From: WRDS01 sp964492775
Lineage (GTDB): Bacteria > Actinomycetota > Coriobacteriia > Anaerosomatales > PHET01
Direction of reading: 5' to 3'
Assembly: GCA_964492775.1 (NCBI GenBank)
Contig: CAZBLH010000021.1
Location: 1 to 32,727 of the forward strand
Length of the DNA: 32,727 nucleotides
This document shows positions 21,997-30,111 of the stretch, one piece after another. The notes beneath the pieces are model-generated. The model worked only from the letters and a program-made list of their open reading frames with translations, was not told the origin of the DNA and made no database searches. Position numbers and translations under genes: made by a program. Every line of letters begins with the position of its first letter. Positions within the stretch are counted from its first letter, which is position 1.

Positions 21997-23157
21997 ATGA
22001 GCTCCGAGCTTATGGACGCGTTGCGCGCGCTGGCTCGCGACAAGGGAATTGATGAGTACGACATGCTCGACAAGCTGGAGTCCAGCCTTGCGAGCACGTA
22101 CCAGCGCATCCTTGACCTTGAGAACAACGTGCGCGTGACGCTCGACCGGGAGACCGGTCACATCTACGTGTACGAGCAGATCCCGGATCCCGAGTGGGAG
22201 GGTGAGCCCGAAGAGGCGCCGATCGTCGACGAGGTCGACGTGACGCCGCCGGATGTCTCGCGTATCGCCGCCCAGAGCGCGAAGTCGGTCATCACCTCGA
22301 TCATCCGCGACGCCGAGCGCGAGCGCATATTCGAGGAGTACGCCGACCGTATCGGAGAGTCTGTCACCGGCACCGTGCAGCAGTCCGACAACCGCTTCAC
22401 GCTCATCAAGCTGCGTGAGGGCGTTGAGGCGCTTCTGCCCCCGGGCGAGCAGCCGGGCAACGAGCGCTACGATCACAACCAGCGCCTCAAGGCCTACATC
22501 ATCGACGTGCGCAAAGGCCAGTCCAATGAGCCGTCGATCGTCGTATCTCGTACTCACCCCGGCCTGATCCGGCGCTTGTTCGAGATCGAGGTGCCTGAGG
22601 TCTACGATGGCATTGTCGAGATCAAGAGCGTGGCCCGCGAGGCCGGTGCTCGCAGCAAGGTGGCCGTCTCGAGCCGCGAGCCGGGTCTAGACCCGGTTGG
22701 CGCGTGTGTAGGCCCCAAGGGTAGCCGCGTGCGCATGGTCGTCGGCGAGCTGCGTGGCGAGCGTATCGACGTCGTGCCGTGGAGCGAGGACCCGGCGACC
22801 TACGTCGCCTCGGCGCTTTCTCCGGCCAAGATCGACCGCGTCCTGATCAGCGAGGACACCCACACCGCCACGGTGATCGCTCCCGATGACCAGCTGTCGC
22901 TTGCCATCGGCAAGGAGGGCCAGAACGCCCGCCTCGCCGCCAAGCTGACGGGTTGGCGCATCGACATCAAGTCGGCAACCATGGCCGCCGAGCAGGGCCT
23001 TACCTCTGCGTCGTCGTCGGCAGGCGGAGATGGCGGCCCCGAGGAGTTCGACGGGCGCTGCGTCTGGGTCACTGAGTCCGGCGTGCGCTGCCGCAACCAG
23101 GCGCGCCCCGGTAGCTACTACTGCGGAGTCCACGAGAAGGAGGCTGCCGCCGAGTGA
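21997..23157 (+). CDS. nusA: Transcription termination/antitermination protein NusA with C-terminal Cys/His motif
   Basis: NusA binds RNA polymerase and nascent RNA to control pausing and termination. The polymerase-binding N-terminal domain (1-115) is followed by an S1 domain (about 120-185), KH1 with VGACVGPKGSRVRMVVGEL (about 232-252) and KH2 with LSLAIGKEGQNARLAAKLTGW (about 300-320). After a Ser/Gly linker, residues 355-379 carry Cys355, Cys365, Cys376 and His379 (C-x9-C-x10-C-x2-H), a zinc-finger-like arrangement not in standard NusA. The E. coli-type acidic repeats are absent, as usual for Gram-positive bacteria. ATG 21997 directly follows the rimP stop; its ribosome binding site AAAGGGG lies in the rimP end. 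The stop overlaps the ylxR GTG. Confidence 0.95.
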   Translation: MSSELMDALRALARDKGIDEYDMLDKLESSLASTYQRILDLENNVRVTLDRETGHIYVYEQIPDPEWEGEPEEAPIVDEVDVTPPDVSRIAAQSAKSVITSIIRDAERERIFEEYADRIGESVTGTVQQSDNRFTLIKLREGVEALLPPGEQPGNERYDHNQRLKAYIIDVRKGQSNEPSIVVSRTHPGLIRRLFEIEVPEVYDGIVEIKSVAREAGARSKVAVSSREPGLDPVGACVGPKGSRVRMVVGELRGERIDVVPWSEDPATYVASALSPAKIDRVLISEDTHTATVIAPDDQLSLAIGKEGQNARLAAKLTGWRIDIKSATMAAEQGLTSASSSAGGDGGPEEFDGRCVWVTESGVRCRNQARPGSYYCGVHEKEAAAE

Positions 23158-23453
23158 TCAAGCAGCGCAAAGCGCCGACGCGCACGTGCACGGGCTGCGC
23201 CACGTCTTCGGACAAGCGCGGATTCGTGCGGGTCGTGCGCACGCCCGAGGGCCATGTGGAGATCGATCCCACAGGCAAGGCCAACGGGCGTGGGGCTTAC
23301 CTTTGCGCGAACGCGGACTGCTTTGAGATGGCGCGCAAGCGCCGCAGACTCGATTCGGCGCTCCGCGTGTCATTGAGAGAAGACGACTACACCCGGCTCA
23401 AGCGGGACTTCGAGGAAGTCTGCGCCGGCCGGGTGCCTCAGCAGGGAGAGTGA
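23154..23453 (+). CDS. ylxR: YlxR family (DUF448) RNA-binding protein
   Basis: A 99-residue protein of the YlxR/DUF448 family found between nusA and infB. Homologues bind RNA, and in some species affect transcription or RNase P; the function is not settled. The sequence shows TRTCTGCATSSDKRGFVRVVRTPEGHVEIDPTGK in pieces, then NGRGAYLCANADCFEMARKRRRLDSALR, the classic fold signature (GRGAYxC). Cys residues pair as CTGC and CANADC. Start GTG 23154 overlaps the nusA stop (GTGA), giving likely coupled translation. The C-terminus has about 20 charged residues. Confidence 0.93.
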   Translation: MIKQRKAPTRTCTGCATSSDKRGFVRVVRTPEGHVEIDPTGKANGRGAYLCANADCFEMARKRRRLDSALRVSLREDDYTRLKRDFEEVCAGRVPQQGE

Positions 23454-23463
23454 CGGTACGCAG

Positions 23464-26049
23464 ATGGCGAGCATGAGAGTGCACGAACTCGCAAAAGAGT
23501 TCGGGATGACGAGTAAAGAGCTGCTTGAGAGGCTCCAGGCTCTGAAGATCCCCGCGAAGAACCACGCCTCTACGCTCGTTGAGGCGTACGTGGACAAGAT
23601 ACGCAAGGAGCTCGGCCCTGAGATCGCCGAGCGTCAGGCTGCCATCGAGGCCGAAGAGGCCAAACGCGCCGAAGAAGAGGCGAAGCGTAAGGCCGAAGAA
23701 GAGGCCAAGCGCAAGGCCGACGAGGAGGCGCGCCGCAAGGCTGAAGAGGCTGAGCGCCGTGCCCGCGAGGAGGAGCGCCGCGCTCGCGAAGAGGAGCAGC
23801 GCCGACTCGAGGAAGAAGCCCGCAAGCGCGCCGAGGAAGAGGCCGCCGCACGCCAGGAGGCCGAGACGGCCGACGCTCGGGCGCAGATGGCCGCTGCCGA
23901 GGCTGAGGCTGCCGCCGCTGAAGCTGCCGCTGCCGAGGCCGCTGCCAAGGCAGCCACTGAGCCCGCCGCCGAGGTGGCTCCCGAGGAGCCCGCGAAGCCT
24001 GCTGCCCCCGCCGGCAAGATGAGCGCGCTCGAGGCTGCGATCGACGCGGAGCGCCAGCGCCTGGAGGCCGAGAAGGCCGCCGAGCTCGAGAAGAAGGAAG
24101 AGGATCGCTATCGCAAGATGGCGATCGAGGCCGAGCGCGTGCAGCGCGAGAAGGTCATCGCCGAGGCCCGTGCCGCGGTCGAGGCCGCGCAGGTCACCAC
24201 GAGCAAGCGCAAGAAGAAGAAGCACAAGAGGACCGGCGAAGAGATCGAGGAAGCTCGGCATCACGAGGCCGCAACGGCCACGGGTGACGTGGCGCTCGAC
24301 GGCGCCGTCGTCTCGGTAACCGAGGGTGCGACGGTTGCCGACTTCGCCGAGGTGCTGGGCGTTCCCACCAACGACATCATCAAGCGGCTGTTCATGCTCG
24401 GCACGCCGCTTACCGTGAATGAGCCGATGGGCCGCGACACCATGGAGATCATCGGTGATGATCTCGGGATCACGGTCAAAGTACTCAAGCCTGAGGAAGA
24501 GGCTGCGTTCGTCTTCGAGGATGCGCCCGAAGACCTCGTGCCGCGTCCGCCGGTCGTCACCGTCATGGGTCACGTCGACCACGGTAAGACCTCGCTGCTC
24601 GACGCCATCCGCGAGACGGGCGTTGCCGCCACCGAGGCCGGAGGCATCACGCAGCACATCGGTGCGTCGGTGGTGGAGAAGAACGGACGCCAGATCACCT
24701 TCATTGACACGCCAGGGCACGAGGCGTTCACCGCCATGCGCGCTCGCGGCGCCAACATCACCGACGTCGTCATCCTCGTGGTGGCGGCCGACGACGGTGT
24801 CATGCCGCAGACCGTGGAGGCCATCAGCCACGCCAAGGCGGCCGGAGTGCCGATCATCGTCGCCGTCAACAAGATCGATAAGGACGGCGCGAACCCCGAC
24901 CAGGTCCGCCAGATGCTCACCGAGTACGAGATCGTGCCGGAGGAGTGGGGCGGTACGAACATCTTCGTGAACGTCTCGGCCAAGAAGCGCATCGGTATCG
25001 AAGACCTGCTCGAGATGGTGCTGCTGCAGGCCGACGTGCTCGAGCTCAAGGCCAACCCCGAGGCCCTCGCTTCCGGCGTGGTCATCGAGGCCAAGCTCGA
25101 CAAGGGCCGCGGTCCCGTCGCGACGGTGCTCGTCCAGCGCGGTACCCTGCGCGTGGGCGACGCTCTGGTCGCCGGCACCGCTCACGGGCGCGTGCGTGCA
25201 CTCGTTGACCCGGTCGGCCGCCAGGTGAGCTCCGCTGGACCCGCTGACCCGGTTGAGGTTCTCGGCCTGGGTTCAGTGCCGAGCGCCGGTGACGACTTCC
25301 GCGTCTTTGCCGATGAGCGTGACGCGCGCAACCACGCCGAAGAGCGCGCCTTGAAGCAGCGTCTGCGCGAGCAGGCAAAGACCAAGAAGCACGTCTCCCT
25401 CGATGACCTCTTTGCACGCATCGAAGAAGGCGAGCTCAAGGACCTCAACCTCATCGTCAAGGCGGACGTGCAGGGCTCGATCGAGGCTCTCAAGGACGCG
25501 CTCGACAAGATGGACCAGACCGAGGTGCGCATCAACGTTATCCACTCGGCGGTCGGTGGTATCACCGAGTCCGACGTCATGCTCGCCGAGACCTCCGATG
25601 CGATCATCATCGGCTTCAACGTGCGCCCTGCCCCCAAAGCCAAGGCGCTCGCCGAGAAGGAGCACGTCGACATCCGCCTGTACCGCGTTATCTACCAGGC
25701 GATCGAAGAGATCAACGCAGCTCGCGTGGGCATGCTCGCTCCCGACTTCGTGGAGGAGGACACCGGCCGCGCCGAGGTGCGCGAGCTGTTCCGCGTTCCC
25801 AAGATGGGCGTCGTGGCAGGCTGCTACGTTCAGGAAGGCGAGATCCACCGCGACGACCAGGTGCGTATCGTGCGCGACGACACCGTCATCTTCGAGGGCA
25901 AGATGGCCTCGCTCCGCCGCTTCAAGGAGGACGTGAAGTCCGTGAAGCAGGGTTACGAGTGCGGTATCGGCATCGAGGGTTACCAGGACCTCAAGGAAGG
26001 CGACATCATCGAAGGCTTCAAGGTCGTCGAAGTCGCCCGGGAGGCATAG
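23464..26049 (+). CDS. infB: Translation initiation factor IF-2 (long form)
   Basis: This GTPase places initiator tRNA on the ribosome. Residues 1-50 form an IF2N domain (MRVHELAKEFGMTSKELLERLQALKIP). About 55-270 is a long Lys/Arg/Glu/Ala-rich region likely forming extended helix. A second IF2N domain lies at about 280-340. The GTPase core has GHVDHGKT (369-376), DTPGH (415-419) and NKID (469-472). Domains II, III and IV follow to residue 861, ending YQDLKEGDIIEGFKVVEVAREA. ATG 23464 is used; ATG 23476 (MRVHEL) is possible. The best ribosome binding site, GGGAGAG, is about 13 bases from 23464. The charged region is the main length variation against family members. Confidence 0.96.
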   Translation: MASMRVHELAKEFGMTSKELLERLQALKIPAKNHASTLVEAYVDKIRKELGPEIAERQAAIEAEEAKRAEEEAKRKAEEEAKRKADEEARRKAEEAERRAREEERRAREEEQRRLEEEARKRAEEEAAARQEAETADARAQMAAAEAEAAAAEAAAAEAAAKAATEPAAEVAPEEPAKPAAPAGKMSALEAAIDAERQRLEAEKAAELEKKEEDRYRKMAIEAERVQREKVIAEARAAVEAAQVTTSKRKKKKHKRTGEEIEEARHHEAATATGDVALDGAVVSVTEGATVADFAEVLGVPTNDIIKRLFMLGTPLTVNEPMGRDTMEIIGDDLGITVKVLKPEEEAAFVFEDAPEDLVPRPPVVTVMGHVDHGKTSLLDAIRETGVAATEAGGITQHIGASVVEKNGRQITFIDTPGHEAFTAMRARGANITDVVILVVAADDGVMPQTVEAISHAKAAGVPIIVAVNKIDKDGANPDQVRQMLTEYEIVPEEWGGTNIFVNVSAKKRIGIEDLLEMVLLQADVLELKANPEALASGVVIEAKLDKGRGPVATVLVQRGTLRVGDALVAGTAHGRVRALVDPVGRQVSSAGPADPVEVLGLGSVPSAGDDFRVFADERDARNHAEERALKQRLREQAKTKKHVSLDDLFARIEEGELKDLNLIVKADVQGSIEALKDALDKMDQTEVRINVIHSAVGGITESDVMLAETSDAIIIGFNVRPAPKAKALAEKEHVDIRLYRVIYQAIEEINAARVGMLAPDFVEEDTGRAEVRELFRVPKMGVVAGCYVQEGEIHRDDQVRIVRDDTVIFEGKMASLRRFKEDVKSVKQGYECGIGIEGYQDLKEGDIIEGFKVVEVAREA
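23634..24200 (+). repeat. Lys/Arg/Glu/Ala low-complexity region of IF-2
   Basis: Codons GAG, GAA, GCC, AAG and CGC recur in runs such as GCCGAAGAAGAGGC with imperfect periodicity. The protein is a predicted long charged helix, passing into an Ala-rich stretch near 23880-23960. This is compositional repetition with many synonymous changes. Confidence 0.65.
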
Positions 26050-26061
26050 GAGAGGGTCCGA

Positions 26062-26448
26062 ATGAGAGAGTCATACGGACGCAAGAGCGACGAGCGTGTG
26101 CGCGAAGCTGTAGCCGCGATCATCGCCACCGAGATCAGTGACCCGCGCCTGGCGCTGGTGACGGTCACCGGCGCGAAGGTGAGCTCGGACCGCAGCGTCG
26201 CCGAGATGTTCGTGAGCGCGGCGCCTGAGTCCTACGACGACGTGCTTGCGGGGCTCGAGTCGGCGAAGGGCCGTATCCGTTCAGTGCTTGGGCGGGCTCT
26301 CGGTTGGCGCGTGTCGCCCGAGCTGCGCTTCCACATCGACGAGAGCGTCGACTTCGGCGAGCGCATCGCCGAAGCGCTTGAGAACGTGCCCCCCACGCTC
26401 GTGGACGGCCAGGGTGCCGAGCCGAGCGTGCGCGAGGACGAGGAGTAG
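26062..26448 (+). CDS. rbfA: Ribosome-binding factor A
   Basis: RbfA binds the 30S subunit and 16S rRNA during cold-sensitive late assembly. The 128-residue protein starts MRESYGRKSDERVREAVAAIIATEISDPRLALVTVTGAKVSSDRSVAEMFVS in pieces. It contains the KH-like fold signature and GRALGWRVSPELRFHIDESVDFGERI, the diagnostic RbfA motif near residues 75-100. A short acidic tail ends it. ATG 26062 follows GGAGAGGGTCCGA, twelve bases after the infB stop. The infB-rbfA-nrnA-truB order is a conserved module in Gram-positive bacteria. Confidence 0.95.
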   Translation: MRESYGRKSDERVREAVAAIIATEISDPRLALVTVTGAKVSSDRSVAEMFVSAAPESYDDVLAGLESAKGRIRSVLGRALGWRVSPELRFHIDESVDFGERIAEALENVPPTLVDGQGAEPSVREDEE

Positions 26449-26491
26449 GAACCGCGCCCGGACTTGCCCGGGTGCTGAAAGGGTGACAGCG

Positions 26492-27463
26492 ATGCTTCCG
26501 GCCCTGCACCACGCCGCTGTGGCGCTTCGCCGAGCGTCTTCGGTAGTGATATGTGCTCACGTGCGACCCGATGGTGATGCCATCGGGTCGACGCTTGCCC
26601 TGACGCTGGCGTTGCGTGAGATCGGCGTGCCCGCCATCCCGACGCTCGCCAACGACCGCGACGCGCCGTCCACCTACGACTGGCTGCCGGGCTTCGCGCT
26701 ATATGTGCCGGCATCCGAGATCGAGGCGCCTGCGGTCTTCGTGGCGCTCGATACGCCCAAGGCCGAGCGTCTGGGTGTGGCCGGACCGCTTGCGGAGGCC
26801 GCAGGTACCGTGGTGGTAATGGACCACCACCCTGACGCCAGCGAGTACGGTGACATCCACGTGTTCAACCGCGAAGCGGCAGCCACCGGGCAGCTCGTGT
26901 GGGACCTCATCGCCGCGCTCGAGGTAACCCCAACCGCTGACATGGCGCAGTGCTGCTACACGGCGCTGTTCACCGACACAGGGCGTTTCTCGTACCAGAA
27001 CACCGATGCGCAAGCGCTGCGCGATGCGGCGGCCATGGTGGACGCCGGCGCTGACCCCGCCGAGATTGCTCGGCGGGTGTACCAACGTCGCACACAGGCG
27101 TCGCTCGCACTCGAGGCCCGTGCGATGTCCCGGCTCACTTTCGCGAACGGCGACAAGGTCGCCTACACATGCGTGACCGACGCCGACTTCGAGGAGACGG
27201 GTGCGCGAGCCGAGGAGGCCGAGCATCTGCCCGAGGCCATCCGGGTCGTTGACTGCATCGAGGTCGCCATGCTCCTGCGCCAGAAGGGGACCGAGGTGCG
27301 CGGGAACCTGCGGGCCAAGACCACCTTCGACGTCGGCGCGGTGGCCCGATCCGTCGGAGGCGGGGGCCACGCAGCCGCATCGGGGTTCACGATTCCCGAC
27401 ACCACCTGTGAGGCCGTCGTCGAGCGTCTGTTGCCGATGCTTCCCGGAGGAGCCGACGCGTGA
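26492..27463 (+). CDS. nrnA: DHH/DHHA1 phosphoesterase, NrnA-type oligoribonuclease/pAp phosphatase
   Basis: NrnA-type enzymes degrade very short RNAs left by PNPase and RNase R to mononucleotides, and also dephosphorylate pAp. ATG 26492 has AAAGG about nine bases upstream and gives 323 residues; GTG 26483 is also in frame. The DHH domain has VICAHVRPDGDAIGSTLAL, then VVVMDHHPDASEYGD with the DHH triad, and LFTDTGRFSYQNTD. The DHHA1 domain ends with GGGGHAAASGFTI. Between rbfA and truB it is the conserved location of the actinobacterial and Bacillus orthologue. Related DHH proteins cleave cyclic dinucleotides; the position favours NrnA, but substrate is not proven. Confidence 0.92.
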   Translation: MLPALHHAAVALRRASSVVICAHVRPDGDAIGSTLALTLALREIGVPAIPTLANDRDAPSTYDWLPGFALYVPASEIEAPAVFVALDTPKAERLGVAGPLAEAAGTVVVMDHHPDASEYGDIHVFNREAAATGQLVWDLIAALEVTPTADMAQCCYTALFTDTGRFSYQNTDAQALRDAAAMVDAGADPAEIARRVYQRRTQASLALEARAMSRLTFANGDKVAYTCVTDADFEETGARAEEAEHLPEAIRVVDCIEVAMLLRQKGTEVRGNLRAKTTFDVGAVARSVGGGGHAAASGFTIPDTTCEAVVERLLPMLPGGADA

Positions 27464-28410
27464 GTGCCCGCCGAGGATCGAGCGGGCTGTCGGGCATCTT
27501 GCCCGTTGACAAGCCTGCTGGGATGACCAGCCATGACGTGGTGTCTCGGGTGCGGCGCGCCACCGGTGAGCGCCGAGTGGGGCACGCCGGCACGCTGGAC
27601 CCAGCGGCCACGGGGCTGCTGGTAGTGCTGGTCGGGCCGGCGACGCGGCTCGCGCCCTATCTGACCGCCGAGAAGAAGACGTATCTTGCGCGAGTCGCGT
27701 TCGGCGCCGAGACCGATACCGATGACGCCGAGGGCGAGGTCGTGCGCGAGGCGCCGGTGCCCAACGAGGTGCGAGACGAGGCTGCTGCGCGGGCGATCGC
27801 GTCGGGGTTCGTCGGCACGCACTCGCAGGTGCCGCCGGCCTTCTCGGCGATCAAGCGTGATGGGGTGACCGCTCACCGTGCGGCGCGCGCGGGACAGGCA
27901 CTCGAGCTTGAGGAGCGCCTCATTGAGGTCTTCGAGCTGGAGCTGCTCGGCGTGGATGCTTCCGAAGCGACGTGGGACATCGAGGTCACCGTCTCGAAGG
28001 GGACCTACATCCGTGCGCTGGCGCGCGACATAGGACGCGAGGTGGGCAGCGCGGCGCATCTGTTAGGCCTGCGGCGCACGCGGTCGGGTAGCGTCGAGCT
28101 TGCCGGAGCGATGACGCTGCCTGAGATCGAGGCTGCCGAGGGTGCGTGCGACATCGCTGCTCGATTTGCCGACCCGGTGGCTGCGCTTGGCTTGTCGGCG
28201 GTCGAGGTTGATGAAGGCGGCGCGTTGCGAGTCGCTTCGGGTTCGGTCCTGAGCGTGGGTGTGCACTGCAGCGCTGACGTTTGCCCGGCCTCCGGTCCAG
28301 TCGCGGTGGTGCGCGACGGAGTGCTGCTCGCGGTGTATGTCGTGACCGGTTCGACCCTGCGCGCGCAAACCGTAATCCCCGGGGGAGTGCAGGGCGGGGA
28401 GTCGTCGTGA
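27460..28410 (+). CDS. truB: tRNA pseudouridine(55) synthase TruB
   Basis: TruB makes the T-loop pseudouridine at position 55. GILPVDKPAGMTSHDVVSRVRR and GHAGTLDPAATGLLVVLVG contain the catalytic Asp within GTLDP. TDTDDAEGEVV and QVPPAFSAIKRDGVTAHRAARAG follow, with the KGTYIRALARDIGREVGSAAHLLGLRRTRSG segment of the catalytic domain. The last 65 residues form a PUA-like domain ending in a Val/Gly-rich tail. Start GTG 27460 overlaps the nrnA stop (GTGA). At 316 residues it is slightly long but normal for Actinomycetota. The stop overlaps the ribF GTG. Confidence 0.96.
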   Translation: MSARRGSSGLSGILPVDKPAGMTSHDVVSRVRRATGERRVGHAGTLDPAATGLLVVLVGPATRLAPYLTAEKKTYLARVAFGAETDTDDAEGEVVREAPVPNEVRDEAAARAIASGFVGTHSQVPPAFSAIKRDGVTAHRAARAGQALELEERLIEVFELELLGVDASEATWDIEVTVSKGTYIRALARDIGREVGSAAHLLGLRRTRSGSVELAGAMTLPEIEAAEGACDIAARFADPVAALGLSAVEVDEGGALRVASGSVLSVGVHCSADVCPASGPVAVVRDGVLLAVYVVTGSTLRAQTVIPGGVQGGESS

Positions 28411-29960
28411 GCACGAAAGGTGCGGACTCCGCGGTGATCACCTGGGAGCGCGGAATGCGCAGTCTGGGTAAGGCGATCGTGGCGATCGGTGTGTTCGATG
28501 GCGTGCACGCTGGGCATCAGACGCTCCTGCGCGCGGTGGCCGCAGAGGCGAGCGCTCGCGGGGCGATCTCGGTTGCGATCACTTTCGACCGCGACCCCGA
28601 CCAGGTAATCACCCCGGAGGCCGCCTCACCGCAGCTTCTGACGCTTGCTGACAAGACGTGCTTCATCGGTGAGTGCGGAATCGAGCGGGTGCTTGTGGTG
28701 CCGTTTGATGCGACAGTCGCGAGCATGCTGCCCGTTGAGTTCCTCGACTCGGTGGTCGGCGGATGCTGTGAGGTGCTGTCGGTACACGTGGGCTCGGACT
28801 TCCGGTTCGGGGCTCGCGCGACAGGCGATGGGGCGACGCTCGCCGAGTGGTGCAAGAGCCACGGTGCACGGTATGCCTCTCACGGGCTGTTCGAGGTCGA
28901 TGGCGAGCCTGTGGGCTCCACGCGGATCCGCAGGCTGGTCGCGGCTGGAGAGGTTGAGGCCGCCGCCGAGCTGCTGACCCGGCCCACGCGGCTTGTGGGG
29001 AGGGTGCACGAAGGCAGGCGCGCCGGGCGCGAGCTCGGGTTCCCAACCGCGAACCTCGCCCCGGTCCCGTACGCCGCGGTGCCGGGCGATGGCGTGTACG
29101 CCGGCCGGGCGATCCTCGCCGACGGCTCGGTAATCCCCGCAGCCATTTCGATTGGTGTCCCGCCGTCCTACCCCGAAGCGCGCGATTACGTCGAGGCGCA
29201 CCTGATCGGCTTCTCGGGCGACCTGTACGGCCAGGAGGTCACCCTGGAGTTCTTCGAGCGAATCAGGGAGCTGACGCGTTTCGATGGTCTGGGTGAGCTC
29301 GTCAGCGCGATCAAGTCCGATGTGGCGCGTGCCGCCGAGATCGCCGAGAAGCACGGCGCGCCTTGGCCGGGCTACGAACTGCCGTTCGAACTGAATCCCG
29401 CCATCGCCATCGGGCGCAATGTGTCGCATGCGTTGGGGATGGACGTTGACCTTGGCCCCGACACGCTCGAGAACGGGCGTCCGGTTGTCGAGGACCCGGA
29501 GGCGCTGTCCGCTGCTGAGAACGAGGTAGCGGGCGTGTCGCCACGAGCGGCCTACGAGCAGACCGATGAAGAGTGGGTCGCGGTCACCGAACCGCGGCGA
29601 TTGTCGGGGATGCTCGCCGATGCGGGCTCATCGGCGGCAATTGTGACTGCTCCGCTTGCTGCAGCAGGGATCCCGTTTGCTTGGGACCCGTACCCACCCG
29701 AGGAGATGCCGTCGTTCCGTCCGTACTACGGAGTCTTCGATCGCCCCTTCTCGCTAATGGTGCCGGCAAGCAGGGCTGAGGAGGCGCGGCAGGTTCTCGA
29801 CGCAGCGCGTATGACGCGGGTCGGCTCGCGCACCCACCCAGCCGCTAATATGCGCTCCAGCTCCGATAATCCTCGCCGCTCGCGCATAGTCATGGCCATC
29901 ACGTGGCTGGTCCTTCTCGGCGTGGCTGCGTACTTCGTCGCTTCGAGATGGTCGGGATAG
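28407..29960 (+). CDS. ribF: Riboflavin kinase/FAD synthetase fused to a DUF2007-like and membrane-anchored tail
   Basis: RibF makes FMN and FAD. GTG 28407 overlaps the truB stop and gives 517 residues, versus about 310 for ordinary RibF. FAD-synthetase elements are GVFDGVHAGHQ, VGSDFRFG and STRIRRLVAAGEVEAA. The riboflavin-kinase domain has GFPTANLAP, YVEAHLIGFSGDLYGQEV and FERIRELTRFDGLGELVSAI; the usual NIGxRPTF reads SIGVPPSYP. Residues from about 306 are extra: an acidic linker, then about 388-470 resembling DUF2007 (AAIVTAPLAAAGIPF and LMVPASRAEEARQVLDAA), then a hydrophobic helix at about 494-512. Intact frame from end to end argues against an error. The tail may anchor the enzyme to the membrane; that is inference. 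Confidence 0.9.
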   Translation: MSTKGADSAVITWERGMRSLGKAIVAIGVFDGVHAGHQTLLRAVAAEASARGAISVAITFDRDPDQVITPEAASPQLLTLADKTCFIGECGIERVLVVPFDATVASMLPVEFLDSVVGGCCEVLSVHVGSDFRFGARATGDGATLAEWCKSHGARYASHGLFEVDGEPVGSTRIRRLVAAGEVEAAAELLTRPTRLVGRVHEGRRAGRELGFPTANLAPVPYAAVPGDGVYAGRAILADGSVIPAAISIGVPPSYPEARDYVEAHLIGFSGDLYGQEVTLEFFERIRELTRFDGLGELVSAIKSDVARAAEIAEKHGAPWPGYELPFELNPAIAIGRNVSHALGMDVDLGPDTLENGRPVVEDPEALSAAENEVAGVSPRAAYEQTDEEWVAVTEPRRLSGMLADAGSSAAIVTAPLAAAGIPFAWDPYPPEEMPSFRPYYGVFDRPFSLMVPASRAEEARQVLDAARMTRVGSRTHPAANMRSSSDNPRRSRIVMAITWLVLLGVAAYFVASRWSG

Positions 29961-30011
29961 CCTCGGCGGCGGTGTGCGCACTCGACGCTCGGCGGAGTGC
30001 GTGAAGTGTGG

Positions 30012-30017
30012 TAACAT
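30012..30017 (+). promoter_or_regulatory. Possible -10 element ahead of rpsO
   Basis: TAACAT (context GTGGTAACATAGAG) lies 95 bases before the rpsO ATG, in the 151-base gap after ribF. No -35 close to TTGACA is present at 16-18 bases. A weak internal promoter is possible. Confidence 0.3.
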
Positions 30018-30035
30018 AGAGCAGTTGTGCCAATA

Positions 30036-30084
30036 CCCCGGCCTGAGGGGCGCGATCCCCACCGACGGCCAGCTCGGACCGGGG
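30036..30084 (+). promoter_or_regulatory. rpsO leader with alternating CCCC/GGGG blocks
   Basis: CCCC (30036-30039), GGGG (30047-30050), CCCC (30057-30060) and GGGG (30081-30084) follow one another, so each inner block can pair with either neighbour. Such mutually exclusive stems are typical of S15 autoregulatory leaders, which differ between bacterial groups. Pairing is visible, function inferred. Confidence 0.4.
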
Positions 30085-30111
30085 CGGACGAGATTAGGAA
30101 GGTGGAGTCAC

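Noticed and set aside
23634..23960. Repeated GAG/GCC units considered as a tandem or CRISPR-like repeat
   Set aside because: Units are codon-length, imperfect and in frame within IF-2. There are no spacers of unique sequence.
23398..25185. Long minus-strand open frame of 595 codons
   Set aside because: It lies wholly opposite infB, and its His/Asp/Leu-rich composition is the mirror of biased GC codon use. No family is recognisable.
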